From NCBI GenBank assembly GCA_004557125.1, contig SFET01000007.1:38976-102975 (forward strand): a stretch of DNA of 64,000 nt, written 5' to 3'. The DNA comes from Clostridiales bacterium (GTDB lineage Bacteria > Bacillota > Clostridia > Christensenellales > Aristaeellaceae). Under the pieces are notes generated by a model. That model was not told the origin of the DNA. It worked only from the letters and a program-made list of their open reading frames with translations, and did not search any database. Shown here piece after piece: positions 25,940 to 33,580 of the stretch (positions within the stretch are counted from its first letter, which is position 1; each line of letters starts with the position of its first letter). The position numbers and the translations under genes are program-made.

Positions 25940-25954
25940 GCGTGGCGACGCAGC

Positions 25955-25996
25955 AAAAAGGGACCTGTGAAACAGAACTTCACAGGTCCCTTTTAA
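25955..25996 (-). terminator. Terminator of the polyol-phosphate cluster
   Basis: A 15-bp stem AAAGGGACCTGTGAA / TTCACAGGTCCCTTT, flanked by A and T runs on both sides, so it can act in both directions. Confidence 0.88.
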
Positions 25997-26035
25997 AGAT
26001 ACGAATCGCGTGAGAAGGGCCGGTAGCTTTGCGCC

Positions 26036-27064
26036 TCAGCGGCTGATCTCCAGCGTGTGGGCAAGGCCCGTGCGCAGGTCGTACGCGGCGCGCCAGCCCA
26101 GGTTCATCAGCTTTCTGGGGTCAAGCACCGCCCGCGTCACGGCGGAGTAGCCCGCGCGCTCTGCCTCCGGGGGCAGGTCGAATTTGAGCTGCACGCCCGC
26201 AAGATCGGCCAGCGTTCCGGCGTATTCCCGGATGGACGGGCTGCAGTCCGGGTTGGCGACGTTGTAGGCCTCGCCGGTTGCGCCCTTCAGCAGCAGCGTG
26301 ATGAGTGCCGAGGCGGTGTCGGCGGCGTAGCAGTAGGAACGAATCTGCGTTCCGGGGCTCTTGAGTACGATGTCCCGCTTCTCCAGCGCGCAGCGCAAAA
26401 ACTGCGCGTCGGCGCGGCTGTTCTCTTTGGTGATCGTCGGCCCGTAGGTGTAGGTGAGCCGGGCGACCAGCGCGTCCACGCCGTACTGATGGGCGTAGCT
26501 GGCGCACAGCGTCTCCGCGGCGCGCTTGCTCTCCGGGTAGCAGGATCGGAAGCGCATGGGATCGACGCTGCCGAAGCTGTGCTCATCGAAGCTCGGAAGA
26601 TTCGGGTTCTCGCCGTAGATCTCGCCGGTGGAGAGGAACAGCAGGCGACCGGACGTGTTGCGCAGCCGCTCCAGCAGCTGCATCGTGCCCAGCAGGTTGG
26701 CCTGCATGGTGCCCACGGGATCGCTGGAGAAGGCCAGCGGATGGGCGTTGGATGCGGCGTGCACGACGTAGTCCGCGCGGAAGTCGGCGTCCAGCGGCGC
26801 GCAGGCGTCGTAGGGCAGGAAGGTCAGGCAATCCATGCCGGACAGGCGCTCCTTTGCGGTCTCCGGCTTCCGGCACAGCGCGGTCAGGCGCAGATGCAGG
26901 CCGTGCGCCCGATTGACCGCGTCCAGCGCGCGCAGCAGGTAGCTGCCCACCAGCCCGGTCGCGCCGGTGACGGCCACGGTCTTGCCCGCCAGATCATCCC
27001 AGAGCAGGTTCAGCGCGGCGATGTTGTTCAGTTCCTCCGCCAGCAGCGGGTGATGGATGTTCAC
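26036..27064 (-). CDS. NAD-dependent sugar-nucleotide epimerase/dehydratase
   Basis: A 342-residue extended short-chain dehydrogenase. The Rossmann motif is TGATGLVGSYLL near residue 28, the catalytic pair is in CYPESKRAAE (YxxxK), with STGEIYGE before it. The family includes UDP-glucuronate decarboxylases, UDP-glucose 4-epimerases and dTDP-glucose dehydratases; the exact sugar cannot be told. GTG 27064 is taken as the start because GAGGAGG lies 6 bases upstream; the longer open frame to 27622 is out-of-frame shadow of the next gene. It is last in the wall-polymer cluster and probably supplies a modified nucleotide sugar. Confidence 0.85.
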   Translation of the reverse strand: MNIHHPLLAEELNNIAALNLLWDDLAGKTVAVTGATGLVGSYLLRALDAVNRAHGLHLRLTALCRKPETAKERLSGMDCLTFLPYDACAPLDADFRADYVVHAASNAHPLAFSSDPVGTMQANLLGTMQLLERLRNTSGRLLFLSTGEIYGENPNLPSFDEHSFGSVDPMRFRSCYPESKRAAETLCASYAHQYGVDALVARLTYTYGPTITKENSRADAQFLRCALEKRDIVLKSPGTQIRSYCYAADTASALITLLLKGATGEAYNVANPDCSPSIREYAGTLADLAGVQLKFDLPPEAERAGYSAVTRAVLDPRKLMNLGWRAAYDLRTGLAHTLEISR

Positions 27065-27075
27065 AGTTAACCTCC

Positions 27076-27774
27076 TCAGCGCCCGTTCAGGCTCAGCAGC
27101 GCCCGGAAGATGTCGATGTCCTCCGGCGTGGTGAGCTTGATGTTCTTTTCGGAGCCGTGGGAGAAGTAGATCGTGCGCCCCAGCTCCACCATCAGCGTGC
27201 AGGACGCGATGGAGTTGGTGATGCCCCTCTCCAGAGCCTCGCGATGCGCGTCGGCCAGCACCCCGATGGGGAAGGCCTGGGGGGTCTGGGTGCGCTTCAG
27301 GTTCTGCCGGGGGTAGCTTGCGCAGGTGGAAACCTGGTCGGTGGTCTCCAGCATGGCCTCCTGACAGGGCACCACGGCGATGGCCGAGCCGTACTGGGTG
27401 GCGGTGGCGATGCAGTCGGAGATGATGTCCGCCGAGAGCATGGGCCGGATCGCGTCGTGCACCAGCACCAGATCGTCCCGGCTGTAGTGCTTCTCCAGCT
27501 CCAGCACGCCGTTGCGGATGGAATCCTGGCCGTTTTCGCCGCCGGGGATGATGTGCCTGAGCTTCGTGATGCCGTACTGCCGCGCGTAGGCGGAGAGGAT
27601 GTTCTCCCAGCCCGCGATGCACACCACCGCGATGGCGTCGATGTCGGCGTGCTTCTGGAACGCCTCCATGGTGTAGACGATGACCGGCTTTTCGTTCACG
27701 GTCAAAAACTGCTTGGGGATCTCCTGATGCATGCGCATGCCCTTGCCGCCCGCGATGATCAGCGCGATGTTCAT
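27076..27774 (-). CDS. IspD/TarI-type cytidylyltransferase
   Basis: A 232-residue CTP-dependent nucleotidyltransferase with IIAGGKGMRMHQEIPKQF (CTP loop), VLVHDAIRPM, and the late LKRTQTPQAFP segment. Isolated paralogues of this type next to CDP-glycerol transferases usually make CDP-ribitol or another CDP-polyol for wall or capsule polymers, as TarI and the N-domain of Bcs1 do. IspD (isoprenoid synthesis) is the alternative, and only the context speaks against it. ATG 27774 with GGAAGGTG upstream is preferred to 27798. Confidence 0.82.
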   Translation of the reverse strand: MNIALIIAGGKGMRMHQEIPKQFLTVNEKPVIVYTMEAFQKHADIDAIAVVCIAGWENILSAYARQYGITKLRHIIPGGENGQDSIRNGVLELEKHYSRDDLVLVHDAIRPMLSADIISDCIATATQYGSAIAVVPCQEAMLETTDQVSTCASYPRQNLKRTQTPQAFPIGVLADAHREALERGITNSIASCTLMVELGRTIYFSHGSEKNIKLTTPEDIDIFRALLSLNGR

Positions 27775-27794
27775 ATGATGCACCTTCCTTTGGT

Positions 27795-28937
27795 TCACTT
27801 GCGCTCCAGGGCCTCGCGCAGCTGGGTGCTGCTGGTGCCCTGGGTGTAGGGGAAGTAGATGATCTTAACGCCCAGCGGAGTCAGCTCGCGCTCGTAGCGA
27901 TTGAAGCGCTCCGTGCCCTTGTAGTCGCTGCCCACGAAGAGGTAGTCGTAGGGGTAGAGATTGTACATCTCGTCGTCCTCGTCCAGCGTGACGACCACCT
28001 TGTCCACATATTTGATGCTGCCGACGATCTCCATGCGCTCCTCCAGCGGGATGAAGGTCGGCTTGTTCTTGTGGGAGGATCCCGGCGGGTGTACGCCCAC
28101 GATCAGATAGTCGCAGTACTGCTTCGCCCGGCGCAAGAGGTTCAGATGGCCGATGTGGAAGAGGTCGAAGGTGCCGCTCAGGAAGCCGATCTTCCCCCGG
28201 GGCTTGTCCGACGCGCGGCCGCTCTGCTGCTTGTACTGCCAGCTCTCCACGCCGAAGCGAACCGGGTCGGCATGATAGCGCTCCAGCACCTCGCGGTAGG
28301 TCTCCTCATATTTGGGAATCCACAGCGTCTCGCGGTGCAGCATGCGGGAAACGATCTCCTCCGCCAGCGCGCGGGTCTTGTCGGGTTCGTCTGCACCGCC
28401 GTAGAAGCAGGTGCCAGCGATGGCTCCGGGGGACACGTTCAGCACCCGGTTGGGACTTCCCTGGGCGATCAGCTCGGCGTTTACGGACTCGCAGAGGCTG
28501 GCCACGGCGGCCTTGCTGGCTCCGTAGCCGGCGAACATGGGCGAGGACATCAGCCCTGCGATGGAACCGAGCACCGCGCAGTAGAAGGGCCTGTCCGTGA
28601 GCAAGCGGGGCATGAACATGCGCAGCACCCGCGCGAAGCCCTCCGCGTTGGTGCGGAACAGCGCCGTGATCTCCATGTCAGTCAGCTGCTCGTAGGGGGC
28701 GATGCGCCCCAGACCCGCCGCATAGATCAGCGCGTCTGCATCCCTGTGGGCTTCGAGGGCGGCGAAGTCGTCGCAGAGCAGGTTGAAGCGCCGGTATTCG
28801 ATGTTTTCTTCGGGCGAATCGGGCAGGCTGCGGCCGTAGACCGTCACCTGCGCGCCCCCGGCGGCGAGTACACGGGCGATGGCTCGCCCCACGCCGCTGG
28901 TTCCGCCGATCACCACGGCGGTGCGAATCTCGTTCAT
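27795..28937 (-). CDS. SDR reductase fused to TagD-type cytidylyltransferase
   Basis: A 380-residue two-domain enzyme. Residues 1 to about 235 are a classical short-chain dehydrogenase (GGTSGVGRAIARVL, catalytic YGASKAAV). Residues about 245-380 are a glycerol-3-phosphate-cytidylyltransferase fold with GTFDLFHIGH (HxGH catalytic motif), PLEERMEIVGSIKYVDKVV and the late GTSSTQLREAL. The enzyme could reduce a keto-sugar phosphate and then activate the polyol or glycerol phosphate as a CDP derivative. It overlaps the upstream transferase gene by ATGA. The SDR is fused here to the TagD fold rather than to the IspD fold as in Bcs1. Confidence 0.87.
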   Translation of the reverse strand: MNEIRTAVVIGGTSGVGRAIARVLAAGGAQVTVYGRSLPDSPEENIEYRRFNLLCDDFAALEAHRDADALIYAAGLGRIAPYEQLTDMEITALFRTNAEGFARVLRMFMPRLLTDRPFYCAVLGSIAGLMSSPMFAGYGASKAAVASLCESVNAELIAQGSPNRVLNVSPGAIAGTCFYGGADEPDKTRALAEEIVSRMLHRETLWIPKYEETYREVLERYHADPVRFGVESWQYKQQSGRASDKPRGKIGFLSGTFDLFHIGHLNLLRRAKQYCDYLIVGVHPPGSSHKNKPTFIPLEERMEIVGSIKYVDKVVVTLDEDDEMYNLYPYDYLFVGSDYKGTERFNRYERELTPLGVKIIYFPYTQGTSSTQLREALERK

Positions 28938-30163
28938 TGGTCTCCCTTTCCGATGGGTTCCAGCTTGGATATGATGTATTCGGCCACGGACTGCGCCGCG
29001 TGGCCGGTCTCCGCCTCGCCGTAGAAGCGCAGGATCGCGTCGCAGTTCTCCCGGGCGCGCTCCGGCGTGGTGGCGCGAATCAGCGCGTCCATTTCCTCCG
29101 GCGTGGCGGCCACCCAGTAGGGGGAGTCCTTCATGTCGAAGTACAGCGCGCGGTTGTTGGTCTGGTAGTCCTCCAGATCGTCCTGATACAGCCAGATGGG
29201 CCTGCGGGTCAGGGCGAAGTCCCCGGCGCAGGAGGAGTAGTCCGTGATCAGCGCATCGGAGATCTTGAGCAGCTCCGCCATTTCAGGGTGGGCGCTGGCG
29301 GCGATCAAGCGTCCGCTGCCGTCGTCGAAGGGGATGCCCCGAGTCATGTAGTGGGCGCGCACCAGGCACTGCCACTTCTCGCCGGTGGTCTCCTCCAGCA
29401 CGTCAAGGACATGATTCAGATCCAGCCGCACCTTCTGCACCTCGTGGTTCTTCTGCTCGGTGTCGCGGAAGGTGGGGGCGTAGAGCAGGAGCTTTACATC
29501 CTGGGAAAGGCCCAGCTTCTCCCGGATCGCCTGTCCCTCGGCGGGGTCGTCCCGGAGCAGAATGTCGTTTCTCGGATAGCCCACCTTCAACAGCTCGCCC
29601 TTGTAGTGGAAGGCCGAGCGGAACTGCATGTCGCCGTAGTCGGAGCCGGTCACGCCCAGCGTGCACTTCTCCTCCAGCATGCGGTTGAAGCGGGTGTACT
29701 GGTGGGGGTTGTCGTAGCCCACCTTCTTGAAGGCGCGGTCGCCGTGCCAGGTCTGGATGTAGATCTGGCCCCCGGCAGGAAACTTTAAGTAGAAGCGCTT
29801 GTTGAAGTTGTCCACCGTGACCCGGGCGCAGGCCTGGGCCTCCACGCCGTCGCGGTCGATGGAGTTCAGCGCGCGCACGTAGGGCGGGATATCGAACTTC
29901 TTCCTCGCAGCCGCGCTGTCCCGGAACAGCCACACGATGTCGGTCTCCGGGCGCAGCTCGTGCAGCTTCTCGGAAATGTAGCGGGGGTTGTCGTTGTAGG
30001 AGCGGAAGTCGAAGGAGCTGAACACCACCAGGTTGCCGTCGATGCCTCGTTTGCGGCGGGCGCGGGCCATGATGTGGTTGCGGTAGGTGCCGAACAGGGG
30101 CGCGACGAACAGGTAGAACATCCGGTTCTGCTTGAAGTAGCCCTTGATTGCCTCAAATCCCAT
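28934..30163 (-). CDS. CDP-glycerol glycerophosphotransferase family protein (TagB/TagF-like)
   Basis: A 409-residue cytoplasmic-face glycosyltransferase-like enzyme that moves glycerol- or ribitol-phosphate from its CDP form to a lipid-linked wall polymer. Landmarks include IYIQTWHGDRAFKKVG (the catalytic WHG/GT motif), GYPRNDILL, LLLYAPTFRD and the donor-site ISDALITDYSSCAGDFALTRRPIWLYQDDLEDY. Only one such domain is present, so it may be a primase or a short polymerase. It is first in the cluster behind a consensus promoter; the next start overlaps its stop. Confidence 0.93.
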   Translation of the reverse strand: MGFEAIKGYFKQNRMFYLFVAPLFGTYRNHIMARARRKRGIDGNLVVFSSFDFRSYNDNPRYISEKLHELRPETDIVWLFRDSAAARKKFDIPPYVRALNSIDRDGVEAQACARVTVDNFNKRFYLKFPAGGQIYIQTWHGDRAFKKVGYDNPHQYTRFNRMLEEKCTLGVTGSDYGDMQFRSAFHYKGELLKVGYPRNDILLRDDPAEGQAIREKLGLSQDVKLLLYAPTFRDTEQKNHEVQKVRLDLNHVLDVLEETTGEKWQCLVRAHYMTRGIPFDDGSGRLIAASAHPEMAELLKISDALITDYSSCAGDFALTRRPIWLYQDDLEDYQTNNRALYFDMKDSPYWVAATPEEMDALIRATTPERARENCDAILRFYGEAETGHAAQSVAEYIISKLEPIGKGDQ

Positions 30164-30195
30164 GTGATGAAACGCCTCGCTGTCGGTTTTTCTTC

Positions 30196-30224
30196 AGTAT
30201 AACATTCCGCGCGGAGCTTGTCAA
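30196..30224 (-). promoter_or_regulatory. Consensus sigma-A promoter of the wall-polymer cluster
   Basis: On the minus strand, perfect TTGACA (30219-30224), 17-base spacer, TATACT (30196-30201) with an extended TGT. It begins directly after the divIC stop. Confidence 0.9.
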
Positions 30225-30566
30225 TCAGCGGGCCACATAGCGAATTTCGCCGGGGTAGAGCAGGTTCAATTCCTCCCGGGCGATCCGCTCGGTATAGGCG
30301 TCGGTCTGGACCTCCGCAAGGCGATCGTTGAGCGCCGCCACGCGCTGTGCGGCCGCGTCGCGCGCGCGCTCCACCTCCGCTAGATGGGCGCAGCAGCGGC
30401 GGTACTTCAGCTCCGACGCACCTGCGCACGCGCCGAAGATCAGCGCCAGCAGCAGGATCACGAAGCGCCAGAAGCGGGGCAGAATGCGGATGTGGCGCGG
30501 GCGCACGATCGGGCTTTCGCGCAGCTGTGCAGCCCGGGTATGGCGTGGGATGCGGATACGGCGCAT
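30225..30566 (-). CDS. divIC: Septum formation initiator DivIC/FtsB family
   Basis: A 113-residue bitopic protein with a basic cytoplasmic N-terminus, one TM helix (about 34-52) and an outside coiled coil (RRCCAHLAEVERARDAAAQRVAALNDRLAEV) ending in the family motif REELNLLYPGEIRYV. DivIC acts with FtsL and DivIB in the divisome. The order yabP-yabQ-divIC is conserved in spore-forming Bacillota, which supports the name. It has an AAAGGAAC site. Confidence 0.9.
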   Translation of the reverse strand: MRRIRIPRHTRAAQLRESPIVRPRHIRILPRFWRFVILLLALIFGACAGASELKYRRCCAHLAEVERARDAAAQRVAALNDRLAEVQTDAYTERIAREELNLLYPGEIRYVAR

Positions 30567-30578
30567 GGATGTTCCTTT

Positions 30579-30947
30579 CTACTTGAAGATGATTTGCAGT
30601 ACGCGGATCCTTCGCAGGCGGGCAGAGGCGGCCCTGTACAGGCGCGAAAGCCACCGGCCCAGAGATCGCAGCGGCGCCGCCATGGCAAACAGAAACAGAA
30701 GCGCCCCGCAGGCAGCGCCCAGCAGCTCGAAGGGCCGCAGCGCGCCGTAGTTGCCCGCGATCAGGAAGGCGCACAGGATCACCGCGCAGCCCACGCCGAA
30801 GAGCAGGTCGCAGGCCAGCGTCAGCCAGAAGCCCGCCTGAATCAGCCGCCGCAGCCCCAGCGTGAGGCCGTACCACGCGCCGATCAGCACCCCTGCGACC
30901 ATCATCCACAGAAACAGCAGGCCCTGTTGGATCGTGGAAAACAGCAT
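30579..30947 (-). CDS. yabQ: Spore cortex biosynthesis protein YabQ
   Basis: A 122-residue protein with about three to four TM helices (FLWMMVAGVLIGAWYGL, FWLTLACDLLFGVGCAVILCAF, LLGAACGALLFLFAMA). Size, topology and position between yabP and divIC match YabQ, a mother-cell membrane protein needed for cortex peptidoglycan. ATG 30947 starts 2 bases after the yabP stop; the longer open frame to 31367 overlaps yabP and is rejected. Confidence 0.85.
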   Translation of the reverse strand: MLFSTIQQGLLFLWMMVAGVLIGAWYGLTLGLRRLIQAGFWLTLACDLLFGVGCAVILCAFLIAGNYGALRPFELLGAACGALLFLFAMAAPLRSLGRWLSRLYRAASARLRRIRVLQIIFK

Positions 30948-30949
30948 CT

Positions 30950-31225
30950 CTAGCGCAGGATGCGGCCCAGGAAGCTGCCCTTGGCGGCGCGGGTCTTGCC
31001 GGAGTATTCGATGGCGTCGAACTCGCCGTCCACCACCAGCCGGCCCTCCTCCTGATTCAGATGGGAGATGTTCAGGCCGCTGCCGCTGATGGTCATGGTG
31101 CCCAGCGTGGTACTCAGCACCACCACCTGTTCGTTGAAGCAATCCACATCGGTCACTCCGGTGATCTCCGCGTGGCTGCGGTTGATCAGCGTGAGGCCGT
31201 GATTTCCCTGTTCGCCCGCCTGCAT
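30950..31225 (-). CDS. yabP: Sporulation protein YabP
   Basis: A 91-residue soluble protein whose core HGLTLINRSHAEITGVTDVDCFNEQVVVLSTTLGTMTISGSGLNISHLNQEEGRLVVDGEFDAIEY matches YabP/YqfC. In Bacillus it is made in the mother cell under sigma-E and is needed for cortex formation with YabQ. ATG 31225 is chosen for the GGGAGGG site 6 bases upstream. A sigma-E-like promoter lies 30 bases before it. Confidence 0.9.
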   Translation of the reverse strand: MQAGEQGNHGLTLINRSHAEITGVTDVDCFNEQVVVLSTTLGTMTISGSGLNISHLNQEEGRLVVDGEFDAIEYSGKTRAAKGSFLGRILR

Positions 31226-31254
31226 GGCGCTCCCTCCCCGTTCCATACTGCTGC

Positions 31255-31284
31255 ATTGTATGCGGGGGATGCGCCGGACTATGC
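31255..31284 (-). promoter_or_regulatory. Sigma-E-like sporulation promoter of yabPQ
   Basis: On the minus strand, GCATAGT (31278-31284), 15-base spacer, CATACAAT (31255-31262). The -10 equals the sigma-E consensus CATACAnT, and the -35 matches the ATA core. Confidence 0.75.
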
Positions 31285-31299
31285 AGGGAGCGGGAATCA

Positions 31300-31308
31300 T
31301 GGTATAAT
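31300..31308 (+). promoter_or_regulatory. Extended -10 promoter for the DUF4085-like gene
   Basis: TGG-TATAAT, 25 bases before ATG 31333. A clear -35 is lacking. It lies back to back with the yabP promoter. Confidence 0.6.
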
Positions 31309-31332
31309 TGAAGGAACGGAAGGAGGCAGGGT

Positions 31333-32193
31333 ATGCGGTACTTTACGCGGGAGTGGTACGATGGCATTCAGGAGGACGCGATGATTTCCGCGGTGCGCGG
31401 AGACCATCGCGCGGCGGCGTTCTCGGAGGCGTTCTTCCAGAGCCTGTATGCCCAGAAGCAGCGGGAGTGGCTGGCATCTGCACAGGAAATGGTAATGGAA
31501 ACCTTCGGTGAGGAGTGGCCGGAGGAATTTCAGGCATCGCCGGAAATGTACAGAAGTCCGAAGGCGTACAAGAAGGCGCGACAGGAATATCTGCGGGTTC
31601 GCAATGAGGTGCTGAAAGGAATTCAGAAGGATGTCAACGAGGCGACGCTGAAGGCGGGGTTTGCGGACTGGTATCAGGATGAACTGCATCACATAAGGGA
31701 GGATTATCCGAAGGAGATTCTGGACGGGGTCGCGGACGTGCGGGTTCTGGCGCTGGGCGTGGCCTCGCCGGAGATCAAGAAGCGGATTGACAGATTTGTC
31801 CAGGAGATGGAGGAGCGGAATCAGGCTCCGTTTCGCAGCTATGCCCGCCATAAAAAGGAGCTGCTGAGAAAATACCCCGGCTCCTTCATTGAGGCGTTTG
31901 GCTTTCACGATGCCGTCGTCGAGCGGATGGAGCAGCGCGGACGGGAGCTGGTTCTCGACCTGATGCGCGATTACGAGGATGCGGAACGGGTTCGCCTGCG
32001 CTTCCTCGACTGCGAGATCGTGCGCATGGACGGGGGTCTGGAGGGCGCGGACTGGCTCTATGAGGAAATTTATGAGGGTGCGTCCGGCGGCTGGGAGATT
32101 CATGTGCTGTTCTTCGACTGCGATGCTTGCGAGGACGATCCCCTGGGAGAGCTGATCCTGCGCGCGGCGGACGTCGTCATCGAATCGGAATGA
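31333..32193 (+). CDS. DUF4085-like protein
   Basis: A 286-residue soluble, highly charged protein. The opening MRYFTREWYDGIQ and the central helix-rich part agree with the DUF4085 family of Bacillota, for which no activity is known. The C-terminal part (RVRLRFLDCEIVRMDGGLEGADWLYEEIYEGASGGWEIHVLFF) looks like a small beta domain. A GGAGG site precedes ATG 31333. It is a single gene flanked by a divergent sporulation operon and a shared terminator; its AT richness is slightly above that of its neighbours. Confidence 0.65.
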   Translation: MRYFTREWYDGIQEDAMISAVRGDHRAAAFSEAFFQSLYAQKQREWLASAQEMVMETFGEEWPEEFQASPEMYRSPKAYKKARQEYLRVRNEVLKGIQKDVNEATLKAGFADWYQDELHHIREDYPKEILDGVADVRVLALGVASPEIKKRIDRFVQEMEERNQAPFRSYARHKKELLRKYPGSFIEAFGFHDAVVERMEQRGRELVLDLMRDYEDAERVRLRFLDCEIVRMDGGLEGADWLYEEIYEGASGGWEIHVLFFDCDACEDDPLGELILRAADVVIESE

Positions 32194-32229
32194 AAAAATC
32201 CCGGTGCATTTGCACCGGGATCATCTTTT
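32193..32229. terminator. Bidirectional terminator between convergent genes
   Basis: An 11-bp perfect stem (ATCCCGGTGCA / TGCACCGGGAT), A-run on the left (T-run for the minus strand) and CATCTTTT on the right. Confidence 0.88.
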
Positions 32230-32237
32230 GGATCGTC

Positions 32238-33506
32238 TTACTTCCGCATGGCCTGGCCGAACTGGGAGAAGGCGGCGATGCGGTCGTTGAGCTCGGGCCA
32301 CTTCTCGATGCTCTTGGCGGAGAAGAAGCCGTCGTCGGGATTTTCGGTGGCGCGCCACTCGTGGGCGATCAGCGCCCAGGTCGCGTCGTAGAGGTTGTTG
32401 AACTCCGGATCGCGCTGGGCCTCGCAGACGAAGCTCTGGCGGGGCTGGTTGATGTCCTCGCCACTGATCTGGAAGAGCTTGTACTTCTCGCACAGCGCGC
32501 GCAGGCGGTGCAGCTGGGCCTTGGTGTTGCGGCTGGGCATGTAGGTGATGGCCTTGTAGCCGAGCTTGGCTACGTACTCCACCAGCTCGTCCAGGAAGTC
32601 GTCCTCGAACTTCTGGGCGCGCTTGTCGCCGGTCACGCTGTCGCCGACGTCGCCCAGGTAGGCGTAGGCCGAGATCGCGCCCACGCGGTCGGACAGCGCC
32701 AGCACGTCGCGCACGTCGGGGCACTCGTCGGTGGCGTCGATGTAGAACTTGGAGATCAGCTGGCTCTTGATCCAGCCCAGCAGGTCGTACATCATGTGGG
32801 GGTTGCTCTCGTCGGTGAGGTAGCCCTCGATCTTGCCGGACAGGGGAAGCTGCAGTTCCTCATGGATGAACTTCACCAGCTTGTCGCCCCTGCCGATGAC
32901 CTCCAGCATCTTGTAGGCCAGGGCGCTGGAGAGGTGGCGCTCGGTGACGGAGCCGCCCTTGGCGAAGTTGGACAGCGGCAGCACGTCCTTCTCAAAGTCG
33001 ATGGTCACGCCGTACTTGCCCATCATCTCGTTGATGGCGGCGACCATCTTCCTGTTGCGCTCGTTGCGCTTGGCGCGGTAGGGTGCGAAGAAGGCGTTGA
33101 TCTCGGCGGCCTTGTTGTGGGGCACGCCGTGCAGGGCCATGTAGACCACGCCCTTCTGGTCGGGGTTGTTGAGCTTCCTGTCGGCAAAGGGGGTGTTTGC
33201 GAAGCTCACGCGGCACTCGATGCCGATGGTGGCGCTCATGTGGGCGGCCTCGGCGGCGGCGAGGAACTCCTCCGCGCCGGCGATGGAGTCGTGGTCCATC
33301 AGGCCGCAGGTGCACAGGCCCGCCGCGCGGGCAAACCACACCGCTGCGGTGGGGGAGTAGGGCGAGAAGGAGTAGGTGGTGTGAATGTGGTTGTTCACAT
33401 CCCGGCCGGTCTCCGGCTGGGGCTCGGTCTTGATCAGTTCCTTGAGGTTCTCCAGCCCTTCGGGGCAGTTGAGCAGCTTGAGCAGCTCTTCGCGGGTCTT
33501 TGCCAT
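32238..33506 (-). CDS. PHP-domain metal-dependent phosphoesterase-like protein
   Basis: A 422-residue protein. Residues about 35-110 contain the PHP signature NHIHTTYSFSPYSP and GLMDHDSIAGAEEF, with further metal ligands expected in GIECRVSFANTP and near ISGEDINQP. Family members hydrolyse phosphoesters such as histidinol phosphate, oligonucleotides or 3',5'-bisphosphates. The protein is longer than a minimal PHP (about 280 residues) and has extra helical inserts. It stands alone behind its own promoter. The substrate cannot be inferred. Confidence 0.82.
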   Translation of the reverse strand: MAKTREELLKLLNCPEGLENLKELIKTEPQPETGRDVNNHIHTTYSFSPYSPTAAVWFARAAGLCTCGLMDHDSIAGAEEFLAAAEAAHMSATIGIECRVSFANTPFADRKLNNPDQKGVVYMALHGVPHNKAAEINAFFAPYRAKRNERNRKMVAAINEMMGKYGVTIDFEKDVLPLSNFAKGGSVTERHLSSALAYKMLEVIGRGDKLVKFIHEELQLPLSGKIEGYLTDESNPHMMYDLLGWIKSQLISKFYIDATDECPDVRDVLALSDRVGAISAYAYLGDVGDSVTGDKRAQKFEDDFLDELVEYVAKLGYKAITYMPSRNTKAQLHRLRALCEKYKLFQISGEDINQPRQSFVCEAQRDPEFNNLYDATWALIAHEWRATENPDDGFFSAKSIEKWPELNDRIAAFSQFGQAMRK

Positions 33507-33551
33507 GGTGCTTCATCCTTTCGGGAAAATTTACTGGAATGTACTGTTTGT

Positions 33552-33580
33552 ATTTTACCATGCGGCAGTCGGTGTTTCAA
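33552..33580 (-). promoter_or_regulatory. Sigma-A promoter of the PHP-domain gene
   Basis: On the minus strand, TTGAAA (33575-33580), 17-base spacer, TAAAAT (33552-33557). Confidence 0.7.

Noticed and set aside
26036..27622. Extended 528-residue version of the epimerase
   Set aside because: The first 186 codons are an out-of-frame reading of the cytidylyltransferase gene; GTG 27064 has a strong ribosome site.
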